Below, one piece after another: positions 42,301 through 51,360 of a stretch of DNA of 52,479 nt (positions are counted from its first letter, which is position 1; every line of letters starts with the position of its first letter). Both the position numbers and the translations under genes were made by a program. Under the pieces are notes generated by a model. It saw nothing but the letters and a program-made list of their open reading frames with translations, made no database searches and was not told where the DNA came from. Origin of the DNA: JBPBQZ01 sp050955105 (GTDB lineage Bacteria > Pseudomonadota > Gammaproteobacteria > Burkholderiales > Burkholderiaceae); the NCBI GenBank assembly GCA_050955105.1, contig JBPBQZ010000139.1, positions 1 through 52,479 on the forward strand, read 5' to 3'.

Positions 42301-42378
42301 GCAGGGAGCGCCCAAAGAAATACGCTGGGTGGACCCACGGTGATATGCGTTGCGTTGGCCGCTAGCCTCTGCCGGCGC

Positions 42379-42987
42379 TCAATGACCATCAGCGCCCGCC
42401 TGCGCCCTGGCGCGATGCGCCAATGCCCGTTCGATGCGGCGATCCGGTACCAGCCACATCGCCGCCACGGCGATATAGAGCGCGCCCGCGATCCAGGGTT
42501 GGATTAGCGCCAGCGGAATGGCCACCGCATAGACCACCACCGAGGCCTTGCCTTTGAAATCGCGCCCGACCGCGATTGCCAGCGCGGAGTCTTCGCCCTG
42601 CACGCGCATGATGGTGTACTGAAGTATCCAGTAGGCCAGCGCGGCCATCATCAGCACGCCGCCATACAACGCCGTGGGCACGGGAGAGAAATGGTTTTCG
42701 CCCATCCATCCCGTGACGAACGGCACCAGCGACAGCCAGAACAATAAATGCAGGTTAGCCCACAGCACCGCACCGCGCACTTGCGGCGCCAGATGCAACA
42801 TGTGGTGATGATTGTTCCAATAAATGCCGACGTAGACGAAGCTCAGCACATAGCTCAGGAACACCGGCCACAGCGGGCGCAGCGCGGCGAAATCGTCGCC
42901 ATGCGGGACTTTAAGCTCCAACACCATGATGGTGATGATGATTGCCAGCACGCCATCGCTGAAGGCCTCCAGCCTGCCTGCGTTCAT
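42379..42987 (-). CDS. TMEM175 family potassium channel (DUF1211)
   Basis: 202 residues with about six hydrophobic helices. The family signature Phe-Ser-Asp-Gly-Val-Leu-Ala-Ile-Ile-Ile-Thr lies at residues 9-19, in the first helix. Bacterial TMEM175 proteins are tetrameric potassium channels; ion selectivity cannot be judged from sequence. The C-terminal 25 residues are basic. It lies 78 bases upstream of the unassigned gene, same strand, so both may share a transcript. Confidence 0.88.
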   Translation of the reverse strand: MNAGRLEAFSDGVLAIIITIMVLELKVPHGDDFAALRPLWPVFLSYVLSFVYVGIYWNNHHHMLHLAPQVRGAVLWANLHLLFWLSLVPFVTGWMGENHFSPVPTALYGGVLMMAALAYWILQYTIMRVQGEDSALAIAVGRDFKGKASVVVYAVAIPLALIQPWIAGALYIAVAAMWLVPDRRIERALAHRARAQAGADGH

Positions 42988-43126
42988 GAACTTCCCTTTT
43001 TCGATATGCCAGCGTCATTCTCAAGGCGTTTTAGACTGTCCGCAATGCCCACGCCGGCGGCGGCACGGGTAATGCGCAGTGCTGCAACAGTCCGCACGCG
43101 TCACTGACCCAGAGGCCCGTACCCCC

Positions 43127-43915
43127 ATGCGTATCCTGAAAATCGCCACATTCAATATCAATGGCATACGTTCGCGTCTGCCGGCACTGCTGGAATGGCT
43201 GCGGCGCGAAGCGCCCGACATTGCTTGCCTGCAGGAACTCAAGGCGCCTGACGCGGCCTTTCCGATCGCGGAGATCGAGGCGGCGGGCTACGGTGCCATC
43301 TGGCACGGCCAGGCGTCTTGGAATGGCGTGGCGATCCTCTCGAAGGGCAGTGAGCCAATTGAGATACGGCGGGGCCTGCCGGGCGACGCCGACGATTCCC
43401 ATAGCCGGTATCTCGAAGCCGCCGTGCAAGGCATCGTCGTCGGCTGCCTATATCTGCCCAATGGCAATCCGCAGCCCGGCCCGAAGTTCGATTACAAGCT
43501 CGCCTGGTTCGAGCGCTTGATCGCCCACGCCGCAGCGCTCTATGCCAGCGGCCATCCGGTAGTACTGGCCGGCGACTACAACGTGGTGCCGACCGATGAG
43601 GATATCTATAGCCCACGTTCCTGGCTGAAAGACGCGCTGCTGCAGCCCGAGAGCCGCGCCTGCTACGCCCGTCTGCTGGCGCAAGGATGGACCGATTCGC
43701 TGCGCGCGATGCACGGCGACGCGCGCATTTACACTTTTTGGGATTACTTCCGTCAGCATTGGCAGAAGAACTCGGGTCTGCGCATCGATCATTTGTTGCT
43801 CAACGCCGAACTGGCGCCACGCCTGCGCGACGCCGGCGTCGATCGCTGGGTGCGCGACCAACCGCACGCGAGTGACCATGCGCCTACCTGGATCGAGCTG
43901 AAGCTGCGCGCCTGA
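43127..43915 (+). CDS. xthA: Exodeoxyribonuclease III
   Basis: 262 residues, normal length. The exonuclease-endonuclease-phosphatase fold shows Thr-Phe-Asn-Ile-Asn-Gly-Ile-Arg at the start, Leu-Gln-Glu-Leu-Lys (metal Glu) near residue 37, Gly-Asp-Tyr-Asn near 153, and the closing Ser-Asp-His-Ala-Pro. It repairs abasic sites and 3' blocks in DNA. The ATG at 43127 begins the first strand of the fold; an extension to 43079 is not family-like. Confidence 0.93.
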   Translation: MRILKIATFNINGIRSRLPALLEWLRREAPDIACLQELKAPDAAFPIAEIEAAGYGAIWHGQASWNGVAILSKGSEPIEIRRGLPGDADDSHSRYLEAAVQGIVVGCLYLPNGNPQPGPKFDYKLAWFERLIAHAAALYASGHPVVLAGDYNVVPTDEDIYSPRSWLKDALLQPESRACYARLLAQGWTDSLRAMHGDARIYTFWDYFRQHWQKNSGLRIDHLLLNAELAPRLRDAGVDRWVRDQPHASDHAPTWIELKLRA

Positions 43916-43929
43916 TGTTTGTGACTAAC

Positions 43930-43957
43930 TAGACAGCATTCATCAAAAGTGTATAGT
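43930..43957 (+). promoter_or_regulatory. Candidate promoter for the EmrB-type exporter
   Basis: TAGACA (43930-43935) and TATAGT (43952-43957), 16 bases apart, each match the sigma-70 consensus at five of six positions. The -10 ends 72 bases before the exporter ATG at 44030. Confidence 0.5.
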
Positions 43958-44029
43958 GCAACGCACCCGCACGGCATCGGCTAGACCGGTCGCCGTCGCA
44001 TCCAGGCATCCGCACAAGGCAAACTCCCC

Positions 44030-45586
44030 ATGGCGCAAGCACAAGAGACCCGACCGCCGCTGCAGGGCGGTCAACTCGTTCTGGCCACTTTCGCCGTGGC
44101 ACTGGCCACGTTCATGAACGTGCTCGACACCTCCATCGCCAACGTCGCCATTCCCACCATTTCCGGCGATCTTGGCGTTTCCGTCAACGAAGGCACCTGG
44201 GTCATCACGGTGTTTGCCGCGACCACTGCTGTCTCTATTCCCCTGACGGGCTGGCTCACGCAACGTATCGGGCAGGTCAAACTGTTCGTCGGCGCGATTT
44301 TGTTGTTCGTCATTGCCTCGTGGCTGTGCGGCATCGCGCCCACGCTGCCTATTTTGCTGGCTGCGCGCGTCTTGCAGGGCGCTGTGGCCGGGCCGATGAT
44401 TCCGTTGTCGCAGGCGATTTTGCTGGATTCCTATCCGAAGCAGAAGGCGTCGAGCGCGCTTGCCCTGTGGGCCATGACCGCCACCGTCGGCCCGATTGCC
44501 GGGCCTGCCTTGGGCGGCTGGATCACCGACAACTACAGCTGGTCGTGGATTTTCTATATCAATATTCCAGTGGGCCTGCTGGCGGCCAGCGTCACGTGGA
44601 TCATCTATCGCAAACGCGAAACCCCCACGCACCGCTTGCCAATCGATACGGTGGGACTCGGCTTGCTGATAGCCTGGGTAGCGTCGCTGCAGATCATGCT
44701 CGACAAGGGCAAGGATCTCGACTGGTTTTCGTCGACCTTCATCGTCGGGCTGGCCATCACCGCAGTGGTGGCGTTCGCCTTCTTCGTGGTGTGGGAGCTG
44801 ACCGCCGAGAACCCGGTCGTCGACCTGCGTCTATTCGGGCAGCGCAACTTTCTCGGCGGCACCGTGGCGATCGCGGTCGCCTACGGCGTGTTTTTCGGCA
44901 GCTTCGTATTGCTGCCGCAGTGGATGCAGGAATACCTGGGATACCGGTCGATCGACGCCGGGCTGGTTACCGCGCCGCTCGGCATCTTCGCGGTGATTCT
45001 GTCGCCCATCATGGGCCGGATATTGCCGAAATCCGATCCACGCGTGCTGGCCACGATAGCATTTTTGCTGTTCGCCTACGTGTTCTATCTACGCTCGAAG
45101 TACGTGCTGGAGATCGATACCTGGCATCTGGTCTGGCCGACGCTCTTGCAAGGCGTTCCCATAGCAATGTTCTTCGTGCCGCTTACGGCCATCCTGTTAT
45201 CGGGACAGCCGCCCAACAAAATCCCGGCGGCGGCCGGGCTGTCGAATTTCGTGCGGGTATTTTGCGGTGCGATCGGCACCTCGATCTCCACCACCGAGTG
45301 GAACAATCGCACGGTTTTGCACCACGTGCGGCTGACCGAGCAGGCCAACGTCTTCAATCCTGCCTTTGTCCAACAAATCGACTCGCTCAAGGCGCTGTTT
45401 CATCTCAATACCGAATCGGCTCGGGGTTTGTTCGACTTCACGGTGAACGCGCAAGCCGCCATGATGGGCATCAACGACATGTTCTACATATCGGCGATCA
45501 TCTTCATTCTCATTATTCCGCTGATCTGGATTACCAAGCCGGTGAAGGGTGGGGCCGGCGCCAGCGCGGCGGCGGCGGCGCACTAG
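44030..45586 (+). CDS. DHA2 family (EmrB/QacA-type) multidrug exporter
   Basis: 518 residues with about fourteen hydrophobic helices. The first helix carries the antiporter pattern Phe-Met-Asn-Val-Leu-Asp-Thr-Ser-Ile-Ala-Asn-Val-Ala, and the loop 2-3 and motif C (Gly-Pro-Ala-Leu-Gly-Gly) are present. It should exchange drugs for protons in the inner membrane, often with an EmrA adaptor; no adaptor gene lies beside it. The TetR gene follows 34 bases downstream in the same direction. Confidence 0.92.
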   Translation: MAQAQETRPPLQGGQLVLATFAVALATFMNVLDTSIANVAIPTISGDLGVSVNEGTWVITVFAATTAVSIPLTGWLTQRIGQVKLFVGAILLFVIASWLCGIAPTLPILLAARVLQGAVAGPMIPLSQAILLDSYPKQKASSALALWAMTATVGPIAGPALGGWITDNYSWSWIFYINIPVGLLAASVTWIIYRKRETPTHRLPIDTVGLGLLIAWVASLQIMLDKGKDLDWFSSTFIVGLAITAVVAFAFFVVWELTAENPVVDLRLFGQRNFLGGTVAIAVAYGVFFGSFVLLPQWMQEYLGYRSIDAGLVTAPLGIFAVILSPIMGRILPKSDPRVLATIAFLLFAYVFYLRSKYVLEIDTWHLVWPTLLQGVPIAMFFVPLTAILLSGQPPNKIPAAAGLSNFVRVFCGAIGTSISTTEWNNRTVLHHVRLTEQANVFNPAFVQQIDSLKALFHLNTESARGLFDFTVNAQAAMMGINDMFYISAIIFILIIPLIWITKPVKGGAGASAAAAAH

Positions 45587-45620
45587 CGAATCAATGAGAT
45601 AACCGGGAAGCCACGCGCTT

Positions 45621-46253
45621 ATGTGTCCCATGGCAAGCGATAAACCTGTCGACAACGAACGACGTCAGCGAGTGCTCGATGCGGCATCGCTGACCTTCAT
45701 TCGCTATGGTTACCGCAAAACCTCGATGGACGAAGTGGCGGTGGCCGCCGACATCTCGCGACAGGGCCTGTACTTCTATTTTTCGAACAAGGAAGACCTG
45801 TTTCGCGAGGCGATGCACAAGGCGCTGAGCGACGGATTCTCCGCCGCCGTGGCGCGTCTCGAAAACCGTGCGGAGCCGATCGATACACGGCTGGTCGGCG
45901 CCATGGACGAGTGGGTTGGCCGGCATGTGGGCTTGCGCAGCGCTGACGCGTCGTATTTGATCGAGAAGAACACCGCGCTGCTGGGCAACATCCTGCTCGA
46001 ATTCAGCGTCGCCTTCGAAGAGAAACTGGCGACCGCCATCGCCGAATCGCGCCTGGCGTCGACTTGCGCCATGCTCGAGCTGAGTCCGCTCGATATCGCT
46101 CGCACACTGCACGCCTGCGGGCTCGGATGGAAACGCATCCTGACGTCGCGCGAGGTATTCGTTGAACGAATCGCCGTCGCGGTGAAGTTGCTGTGCCCCG
46201 CTAAAGCGGCAAAGCGCCGCGAAACGGCCGAAGCGGCACGACGCGGCGACTGA
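45621..46253 (+). CDS. TetR family transcriptional regulator
   Basis: 210 residues. The N-terminal HTH spans about 10-60, with Ala-Ala-Ser-Leu-Thr-Phe-Ile-Arg-Tyr-Gly-Tyr-Arg-Lys-Thr and Tyr-Phe-Tyr-Phe-Ser-Asn-Lys-Glu-Asp-Leu-Phe, typical of TetR. The C-terminal ligand domain is not assignable. It likely represses the exporter it follows; the arrangement with the regulator after the transporter is less common than a divergent pair. The ATG at 45621 or 45630 may be used. Confidence 0.9.
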   Translation: MCPMASDKPVDNERRQRVLDAASLTFIRYGYRKTSMDEVAVAADISRQGLYFYFSNKEDLFREAMHKALSDGFSAAVARLENRAEPIDTRLVGAMDEWVGRHVGLRSADASYLIEKNTALLGNILLEFSVAFEEKLATAIAESRLASTCAMLELSPLDIARTLHACGLGWKRILTSREVFVERIAVAVKLLCPAKAAKRRETAEAARRGD

Positions 46254-46267
46254 GGCGCCAGGTATTT

Positions 46268-46678
46268 TTATAAAGACGCCGGCAGCACCGCGTCAGACGA
46301 ACGCGCCGCGCCGCGAGTTGCGCGTTCACTGAACGCCTTGCGCGACTGTTCGATGGTTTCGCGGTGTTGCGCGGCCCAGATCCACACGCCGCAAAAGGCT
46401 TCACCAAGGCTCATACCAAGCTCAGTCAGTGCATATTCGACGTGCGGCGGAATCACCGGAAACACCGTACGCAAGACCAGCCCGTCGGCCTCCATCTGCC
46501 GCAGCGTCTTGGTGAGCATTTTTTGACTGACGTCGCCGATACATTCGCCCAGGCGCGTAAACCGCATGGCGCCATGCTCGGCCAAGGCCTCGAGCGCCAG
46601 CATGGTCCATTTGTCGGCAACGCGGCCGATGATGCCGCGCACCAACGCTTCCAGTTCAGGGTCGTTTTGCATTGCCAT
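46268..46678 (-). CDS. HxlR family transcriptional regulator
   Basis: 136 residues, a winged HTH of the HxlR type: Asp-Lys-Trp-Thr-Met-Leu-Ala-Leu-Glu-Ala-Leu near residue 22 and Gln-Lys-Met-Leu-Thr-Lys-Thr-Leu-Arg near residue 50. I chose the ATG at 46678, which has a GAGGAA ribosome site six bases upstream; an in-frame GTG at 46735 adds 19 residues. It is divergent from the SDR at 46842, the usual target arrangement for this family. Confidence 0.9.
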   Translation of the reverse strand: MAMQNDPELEALVRGIIGRVADKWTMLALEALAEHGAMRFTRLGECIGDVSQKMLTKTLRQMEADGLVLRTVFPVIPPHVEYALTELGMSLGEAFCGVWIWAAQHRETIEQSRKAFSERATRGAARSSDAVLPASL

Positions 46679-46794
46679 CAGCGATTCCTCGCCAAGCGTC
46701 GGGGCGCGGCCGTCCGTGGTTGTATGCGCTACCACTTCACTCTCCTTTTGGTGCGTATGGCGCTTTCGGGTGCCTACTTCCTTTCGGTTCGTGG

Positions 46795-46808
46795 CTATTC
46801 TAGGATAG
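46795..46808. promoter_or_regulatory. Candidate operator between HxlR and SDR genes
   Basis: CTATTCTAGGATAG is a near-palindrome (only the central pair breaks symmetry). It is 34 bases before the SDR start, in the divergent promoter region, where an HxlR dimer would be expected to bind. Confidence 0.45.
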
Positions 46809-46841
46809 CAGTCATCCGATTCATCTCATAAAGGAATGACC

Positions 46842-47612
46842 ATGGAAATGACAGGCAACACCATTTTGATTACGGGTGGCGGCTCGGGCATTGGCCGCGC
46901 GTTAGCGGAAGCTTTCCATGCGGAAGGCAATCAGGTCATCATCGCCGGGCGGCGCCAGGCGCTGCTTGACGAGACCATTGCGGCGAACCCGGGAATGAAG
47001 TCAGCGGTGCTGGATATCGGCAGTGCCGACGCCATCAAGCGCTTCGCGGCAAAGCTCACGGCAGATTATCCGACGCTGAACGCGGTGATCCACAACGCCG
47101 GCATCATGCGACCGGAAGCGCTGCTCACGGGCGCGCTGGACGACGCGGAAGCTACCATCGCCACCAACCTGCTGGGCCCCATCCGCCTTACCGCCGCGCT
47201 GCTACCGCATCTCACCGCGCAGCCGCGGGCGACGCTCATCACGGTGTCGTCGGGCCTGGCGTTTCTGCCGGCGGCGCTCACGCCGACCTATTGCGCGACC
47301 AAGGCGGCAATCCATTCGTACACGCAATCCTTGCGCTATCAACTCAAGGACACGTCCGTGCAGGTTATCGAGATTGTTCCGCCCTATGTTCAGACGGAAT
47401 TGATGGGTGCGCATCAGGCGAGCGATCCGAATGCCATGCCGCTGCAAGCGTTCATCAGCGAAACCGTCGGGCTTCTCAAAAACTCGCCCAACATCGCGGA
47501 GGTCTGCGTCGAGCGTGTGGGGCCCTTGCGTCACGCCGAGGCCAACGGTGGCTACGATGCCTTCTTCAAGCAGTTCAACGACACGATGATGGCCGCCGCC
47601 GCGGCGCACTGA
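46842..47612 (+). CDS. SDR family oxidoreductase (DltE-like)
   Basis: 256 residues with Thr-Gly-Gly-Gly-Ser-Gly-Ile-Gly near the N-terminus, an Asn-Ala-Gly near residue 89 and Tyr-Cys-Ala-Thr-Lys near residue 150. It resembles the DltE-like group of SDRs, which is often paired with HxlR. I chose the ATG at 46842 because AAGGA lies six bases upstream; an ATG at 46836 directly abuts that site. Confidence 0.92.
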   Translation: MEMTGNTILITGGGSGIGRALAEAFHAEGNQVIIAGRRQALLDETIAANPGMKSAVLDIGSADAIKRFAAKLTADYPTLNAVIHNAGIMRPEALLTGALDDAEATIATNLLGPIRLTAALLPHLTAQPRATLITVSSGLAFLPAALTPTYCATKAAIHSYTQSLRYQLKDTSVQVIEIVPPYVQTELMGAHQASDPNAMPLQAFISETVGLLKNSPNIAEVCVERVGPLRHAEANGGYDAFFKQFNDTMMAAAAAH

Positions 47613-47631
47613 GGGCGGCCCATCAGCCGGT

Positions 47632-48330
47632 TCAAGCGGCGCTGCCCAGATAGGCCGAAATCACGCGGGCGTCGCCGCGCACAGCCTGCGGCTTGTCGGT
47701 GACGATCAAGTGGCCCAGGTCGAGCACGGTAATCATGTCGCAAAAGCGAAATACCGCATCGACATCGTGCTCGACGACCAGCGCGGTCACGTTGCGCTCG
47801 CGCACCAGCGTACGCAAGTGCTCGAACAATGCCACCGTCTCGGTGGTGGACAAACCAGCCGCCGGCTCGTCCAGCAGCAGCAAGCTGGGCTTGCCAAGCA
47901 GTGCCAAGGCAATATCGACGCGCCGCTGATCACCATACGCGATGCTGTCCGCCATCTGGTCATAGACACTTGCCAGTTGCAGCGTGTCGACAACGCTCGC
48001 GACGTTGTCGTCGCCCAGTTGCGAGGCGATCAATTCAAGCTGCTCGCCCACGCGTAAACCAGGAAAAATCGAAGTGCGTTGAAACGAGCGCGACATGCCG
48101 TTGCGGCGACGCCAAGCCACCGACATACGCGTAATGTCGCGACCCTCGAGCCGCACTGCGCCCTGCGTCGGGCGCGCCCGTCCGGTAATCGCATCCATCA
48201 GCGTCGACTTGCCCGCACCGTTCGGGCCGATGATGCCGTGCAGGATGCCGCGCTCGTTTACCTGCAGATTGATGTCGTCGAGCGCACGCAGATTGCCGTA
48301 ACTGACGCTCAGATGATCGACACTCAGCAT
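47632..48330 (-). CDS. livG: ABC transporter ATP-binding protein, branched-chain amino acid type (LivG-like)
   Basis: 232 residues. Walker A Gly-Pro-Asn-Gly-Ala-Gly-Lys-Ser-Thr near residue 35, the degenerate signature Tyr-Gly-Asp-Gln-Arg-Arg typical of LivG in place of LSGGQ, Walker B Leu-Leu-Leu-Leu-Asp-Glu-Pro, and a switch His in Val-Val-Glu-His-Asp. It energises the HAAT-type transporter encoded at 48646-52479, together with the LivF-like ATPase. It is divergent from that operon. GGAGAAGG precedes the ATG. Confidence 0.9.
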   Translation of the reverse strand: MLSVDHLSVSYGNLRALDDINLQVNERGILHGIIGPNGAGKSTLMDAITGRARPTQGAVRLEGRDITRMSVAWRRRNGMSRSFQRTSIFPGLRVGEQLELIASQLGDDNVASVVDTLQLASVYDQMADSIAYGDQRRVDIALALLGKPSLLLLDEPAAGLSTTETVALFEHLRTLVRERNVTALVVEHDVDAVFRFCDMITVLDLGHLIVTDKPQAVRGDARVISAYLGSAA

Positions 48331-48645
48331 GCTGCCTTCTCCATTTAGATATGCGCATCGAATCCCTTGGCCGGCACGCGGCCACCGATATTCTAGGGGC
48401 GTGCGGCTAAACCACCGACGAGGGGAAACCCTCGCGCAGCACCGCGCGGCACGCGCATTTTCATGGGCCTACGGGTCTTCCCTATTCCACAAGTTGAACC
48501 ATTGACAATAATTGGAGGGGCCACTTACTCTGTGCGACGCACGTGGATGTGCGCGCCGTAATTGACGGCTTCTTAATTAGCGGTGCGCACTGCTCGAAGC
48601 CGATCGCCCCGCGCGGGCGCGACGATCACCGACCTGGACCTCGAT
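48331..48645. other. Divergent intergenic region of the Liv-type transporter
   Basis: About 315 bases between livG and livH. It holds the candidate livH promoter (48502-48531) and should contain the livG promoter as well. No open frame here is convincing, and I see no clear operator palindrome. Confidence 0.5.
48502..48531 (+). promoter_or_regulatory. Candidate promoter for the livH operon
   Basis: A perfect -35 TTGACA (48502-48507) is followed after 18 bases by TACTCT (48526-48531), which matches the -10 consensus at three positions. A GGAGGGG run lies between. It is 115-144 bases before the preferred livH start. Confidence 0.4.
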
Positions 48646-49518
48646 GTGGATTTCGCTCAACTGTTCAACGTGTCGCAACTCGCCAATGCCTTGGCGCTCG
48701 CGTCCCTGCTGACCATTCTGGCAAGCGGGCTGGCGCTGATCTTCGGCTTGCGCGACGTCATGAATTTTGGACACGGCGCGTTATATATGCTGGGCGCCTA
48801 TCTTGGCTTCAGCGTGGTCGGCTATCTCGGATTCTGGGCCGCCTTGTGCATCGTGCCGCTGCTGCTCGCGCTGGTCGGCGTGCTCTTCGAATACCTGGTA
48901 TTGAAGCCACTGCGGCGACGCGCGCATATGGACCTGGCCCTCATCACTTTTGGCCTCGCGTTGATCCTCGGCCAACTCATCACGATGTACTGGGGCAAAG
49001 CGCCGCTGTCGGTATCGGCACCCGACGTACTGGGTGGCTCGATCCAGCTGTTCGGCGATCCCTATCCGCGCTATCGCATCTTCCTCATCGTGGTCGGTTT
49101 CGGCACCTGCGTGGCGCTGGCCATCTGGCTCAAATTCACGCGCTCTGGCATGTATGTACGCGCCGTCAGCCAACAGCCTGAGGTGGCGCGCATGATGGGC
49201 GTCAACACCGATCGCCTGGGCCTGCTGGTGGTTTGCCTCGGCACCGGCTTCGCAGGGTTGGCCGGCGTGCTGGCCGGCCCTTATCTATCGGTCGACCCGG
49301 GCATGGGCGCGTCCATCTTGATAACCTGCCTCATCGTGGTAGTAGTGGGTGGCCTGGGCAGCATCGGCGGCTCGATCGCCGCGGCGGTGGTGTACGGCTT
49401 CATTCAGGTAATCGGCACCGTGTTGTCGCCGACGCTTGCGGTGCTCGCGCCTTACCTGCTGCTGTTCTTCGTGCTGCTGTGGCGCCCGCAGGGCTTCGGT
49501 CGCGGCAGAGTCGCCTGA
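48646..49518 (+). CDS. livH: Branched-chain amino acid type ABC transporter permease (LivH-like)
   Basis: 290 residues with about eight hydrophobic helices. The Leu-Ile-Phe-Gly-Leu-Arg-Asp-Val-Met-Asn-Phe-Gly-His-Gly motif near residue 35 is the family's signature loop region. I chose the GTG at 48646 because it aligns with the usual LivH N-terminus; an in-frame GTG at 48583 would add 21 basic residues that look atypical. The stop overlaps livM as TGATG. The substrate may be a branched-chain amino acid, an amide or urea. Confidence 0.88.
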   Translation: MDFAQLFNVSQLANALALASLLTILASGLALIFGLRDVMNFGHGALYMLGAYLGFSVVGYLGFWAALCIVPLLLALVGVLFEYLVLKPLRRRAHMDLALITFGLALILGQLITMYWGKAPLSVSAPDVLGGSIQLFGDPYPRYRIFLIVVGFGTCVALAIWLKFTRSGMYVRAVSQQPEVARMMGVNTDRLGLLVVCLGTGFAGLAGVLAGPYLSVDPGMGASILITCLIVVVVGGLGSIGGSIAAAVVYGFIQVIGTVLSPTLAVLAPYLLLFFVLLWRPQGFGRGRVA

Positions 49519-50594
49519 TGACGCGCGCCACGCCCCTTCACGACCCGGCAACGCCCGCCACGCGCGCGCGCCGCGTCTCGCCGAACCGATTGCTCGTCGG
49601 CATCGTGTTGGCCGTTATCGCGGTGCTCGGCATCTGGCTGCCGAGCGTCGTCAAGAACCCCTTCTACATCGGCTTGCTGATCGATACCGCGCTGCTCGGC
49701 ATCGCCGCGCTCGCCATCGGCTTCCTGGCGCACCAGTGCGGGCTGATGATGTTCGGCGTTGCCGGTTTCACAGGGGGCTCCACCTATCTGTTTGCCATTG
49801 CCGTCACGCAATTCGACTGCGGCATGGCCAGCGCGGCGCTATTCGCCTTATTGGGCAGCACCGTGTTCTCCGCTCTGGTCGGCGCCTTGATCGTGCGCAC
49901 CAGACCGCTGCCTTTCGCCATGCTGACGTTGGCGCTGGCGCAGATGCTGCGTTCGGTGGCGACCATCACCGCCTATCGCTCGATAACCGGCGGCGACGAC
50001 GGCTTGCCGATGACTTTGTCGGGCACCTTCTTCGGCTTGAACCAGACGCAGTTGTCGCAGCCCCAGACATTCTGGCCGCTGGCCTGGCTGACGCTATGCG
50101 CGGTGATGCTGCTGGCGTGGTGCGTCGGCCACTCGCGCATGGGCAAGGTACTGCGGGCCACGCGCATCAACGACGAGCGCATGCGCTTTTCCGGCTTCAA
50201 CACCTATTTGCCGCGCCTGCTGGCCTTCACGCTCACTGGTTTTATCGCTGCCATCGCAGGCTTGCTGACGGCATTGCACACGGCCTTCGCCTCGCCTGAG
50301 TCGCTGGACTTCATCACCGGCGGCAACGCCCTCGTGTCGACGCTGGTGGGCGGCGCCGGCACCGTCTTCGGACCGGTGCTGGGCGCCCTGCTCTACACCA
50401 TCGGACAGGACCAGTTCGGCGCCACCGGTCATCTCGAATTACTCACGGGCGTGGGCGTCGTGGCGGTGATCGTGGCGTTCCGCGAAGGTGTGATGGGCTT
50501 TATTTTGAGCGGCGCCAAACGGCTGCGCCAGCGGCCAGCGGTGGCCGAGCCGCCGGTTGCCGAGCCGGAGGCCAGCGAACATGTCGTGCGTTGA
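49518..50594 (+). CDS. livM: Branched-chain amino acid type ABC transporter permease (LivM-like)
   Basis: 358 residues with about nine hydrophobic helices and an N-terminal basic segment of about 25 residues. Gly-Leu-Met-Met-Phe-Gly-Val-Ala-Gly-Phe-Thr near residue 75 and Gly-Gly-Ala-Gly-Thr-Val-Phe-Gly-Pro-Val near residue 280 are the LivM signatures. Its ATG at 49518 overlaps the livH stop, so the two permeases are co-translated. It pairs with LivH in the inner membrane. Confidence 0.9.
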   Translation: MTRATPLHDPATPATRARRVSPNRLLVGIVLAVIAVLGIWLPSVVKNPFYIGLLIDTALLGIAALAIGFLAHQCGLMMFGVAGFTGGSTYLFAIAVTQFDCGMASAALFALLGSTVFSALVGALIVRTRPLPFAMLTLALAQMLRSVATITAYRSITGGDDGLPMTLSGTFFGLNQTQLSQPQTFWPLAWLTLCAVMLLAWCVGHSRMGKVLRATRINDERMRFSGFNTYLPRLLAFTLTGFIAAIAGLLTALHTAFASPESLDFITGGNALVSTLVGGAGTVFGPVLGALLYTIGQDQFGATGHLELLTGVGVVAVIVAFREGVMGFILSGAKRLRQRPAVAEPPVAEPEASEHVVR

Positions 50595-50627
50595 GCGCTC
50601 TGGCGTAGCGTATTCGGGAAGGGTCGC

Positions 50628-51323
50628 ATGAGCTTCATTCACATCGATGCACTGCATGCCGGCTATGGCAAATCGCAGATCCTGCGCGACATCAATTTGA
50701 ACGTCGACGAAGGTGAGACAGTCGCCGTAGTGGGCAAAAACGGCGCCGGCAAATCGACGCTGCTGATGTCGTTCTTCGGCGGCACCACCATCCACAGCGG
50801 CGCCATCAAGGTCAACGAGCGCGCGCTGCATTCGATGCCGGCCTACATGGCGTCCAAGCAAGGAGTGAGCGTTTCGCCGCAGGGCCGCATGATCCTGCAG
50901 CACCTGACAGTGCGCGAGAACTTGCTGTTGGGCGCGGCCTCGGGGCGCAAAGGGCCGTGGACGCTCGACGCCATCTACAAATTATTCCCCGTGTTGCACG
51001 AGCGCCGTGACCGCATGGGTACAGGCTTGAGCGGCGGCCAACAGCAGATGCTGGCCGTCGGTCGCGCCTTGCTCGGCAACCCGCGCGTGTTGCTGCTGGA
51101 CGAGCCGTCCGAAGGCCTATCGCCCGTGCTGGTCGACGATCTGGCGCGTGTGTTCAACCAGATTCGCGCCGCGGGCACCGGCGTGTTGATCGTCGAACAG
51201 CATCTGAATTTGGTACGGCGTGTAAGCCAGCGCTTCGTCGTGATGGCCAAGGGTCAGATCATCGATCGCGGCCGCATCGAAGATATCGATTCCGAAACCC
51301 ACCGCGCCGCACTCGCCTTCTAG
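50628..51323 (+). CDS. livF: ABC transporter ATP-binding protein, branched-chain amino acid type (LivF-like)
   Basis: 231 residues. Walker A Gly-Lys-Asn-Gly-Ala-Gly-Lys-Ser-Thr near residue 37, signature Leu-Ser-Gly-Gly-Gln-Gln near residue 132, Walker B Leu-Leu-Leu-Asp-Glu-Pro-Ser-Glu-Gly-Leu, and a switch Gln-His, as in LivF. GGAAGG precedes the ATG at 50628. It is the second ATPase of the transporter, with LivG. Confidence 0.92.
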   Translation: MSFIHIDALHAGYGKSQILRDINLNVDEGETVAVVGKNGAGKSTLLMSFFGGTTIHSGAIKVNERALHSMPAYMASKQGVSVSPQGRMILQHLTVRENLLLGAASGRKGPWTLDAIYKLFPVLHERRDRMGTGLSGGQQQMLAVGRALLGNPRVLLLDEPSEGLSPVLVDDLARVFNQIRAAGTGVLIVEQHLNLVRRVSQRFVVMAKGQIIDRGRIEDIDSETHRAALAF

Positions 51324-51360
51324 GCGCGGCCCTCGAGCCCGCAACATCGCAAAGATAACA

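Noticed and set aside
44320..45597. 425-residue plus-strand open frame inside the exporter
   Set aside because: It is an alternative frame of the EmrB-type gene, Arg/His-rich, without helices or motifs.
48543..49181. 212-residue frame near the start of livH
   Set aside because: It overlaps livH in another frame and has no family character, whereas the livH frame has clear membrane helices.
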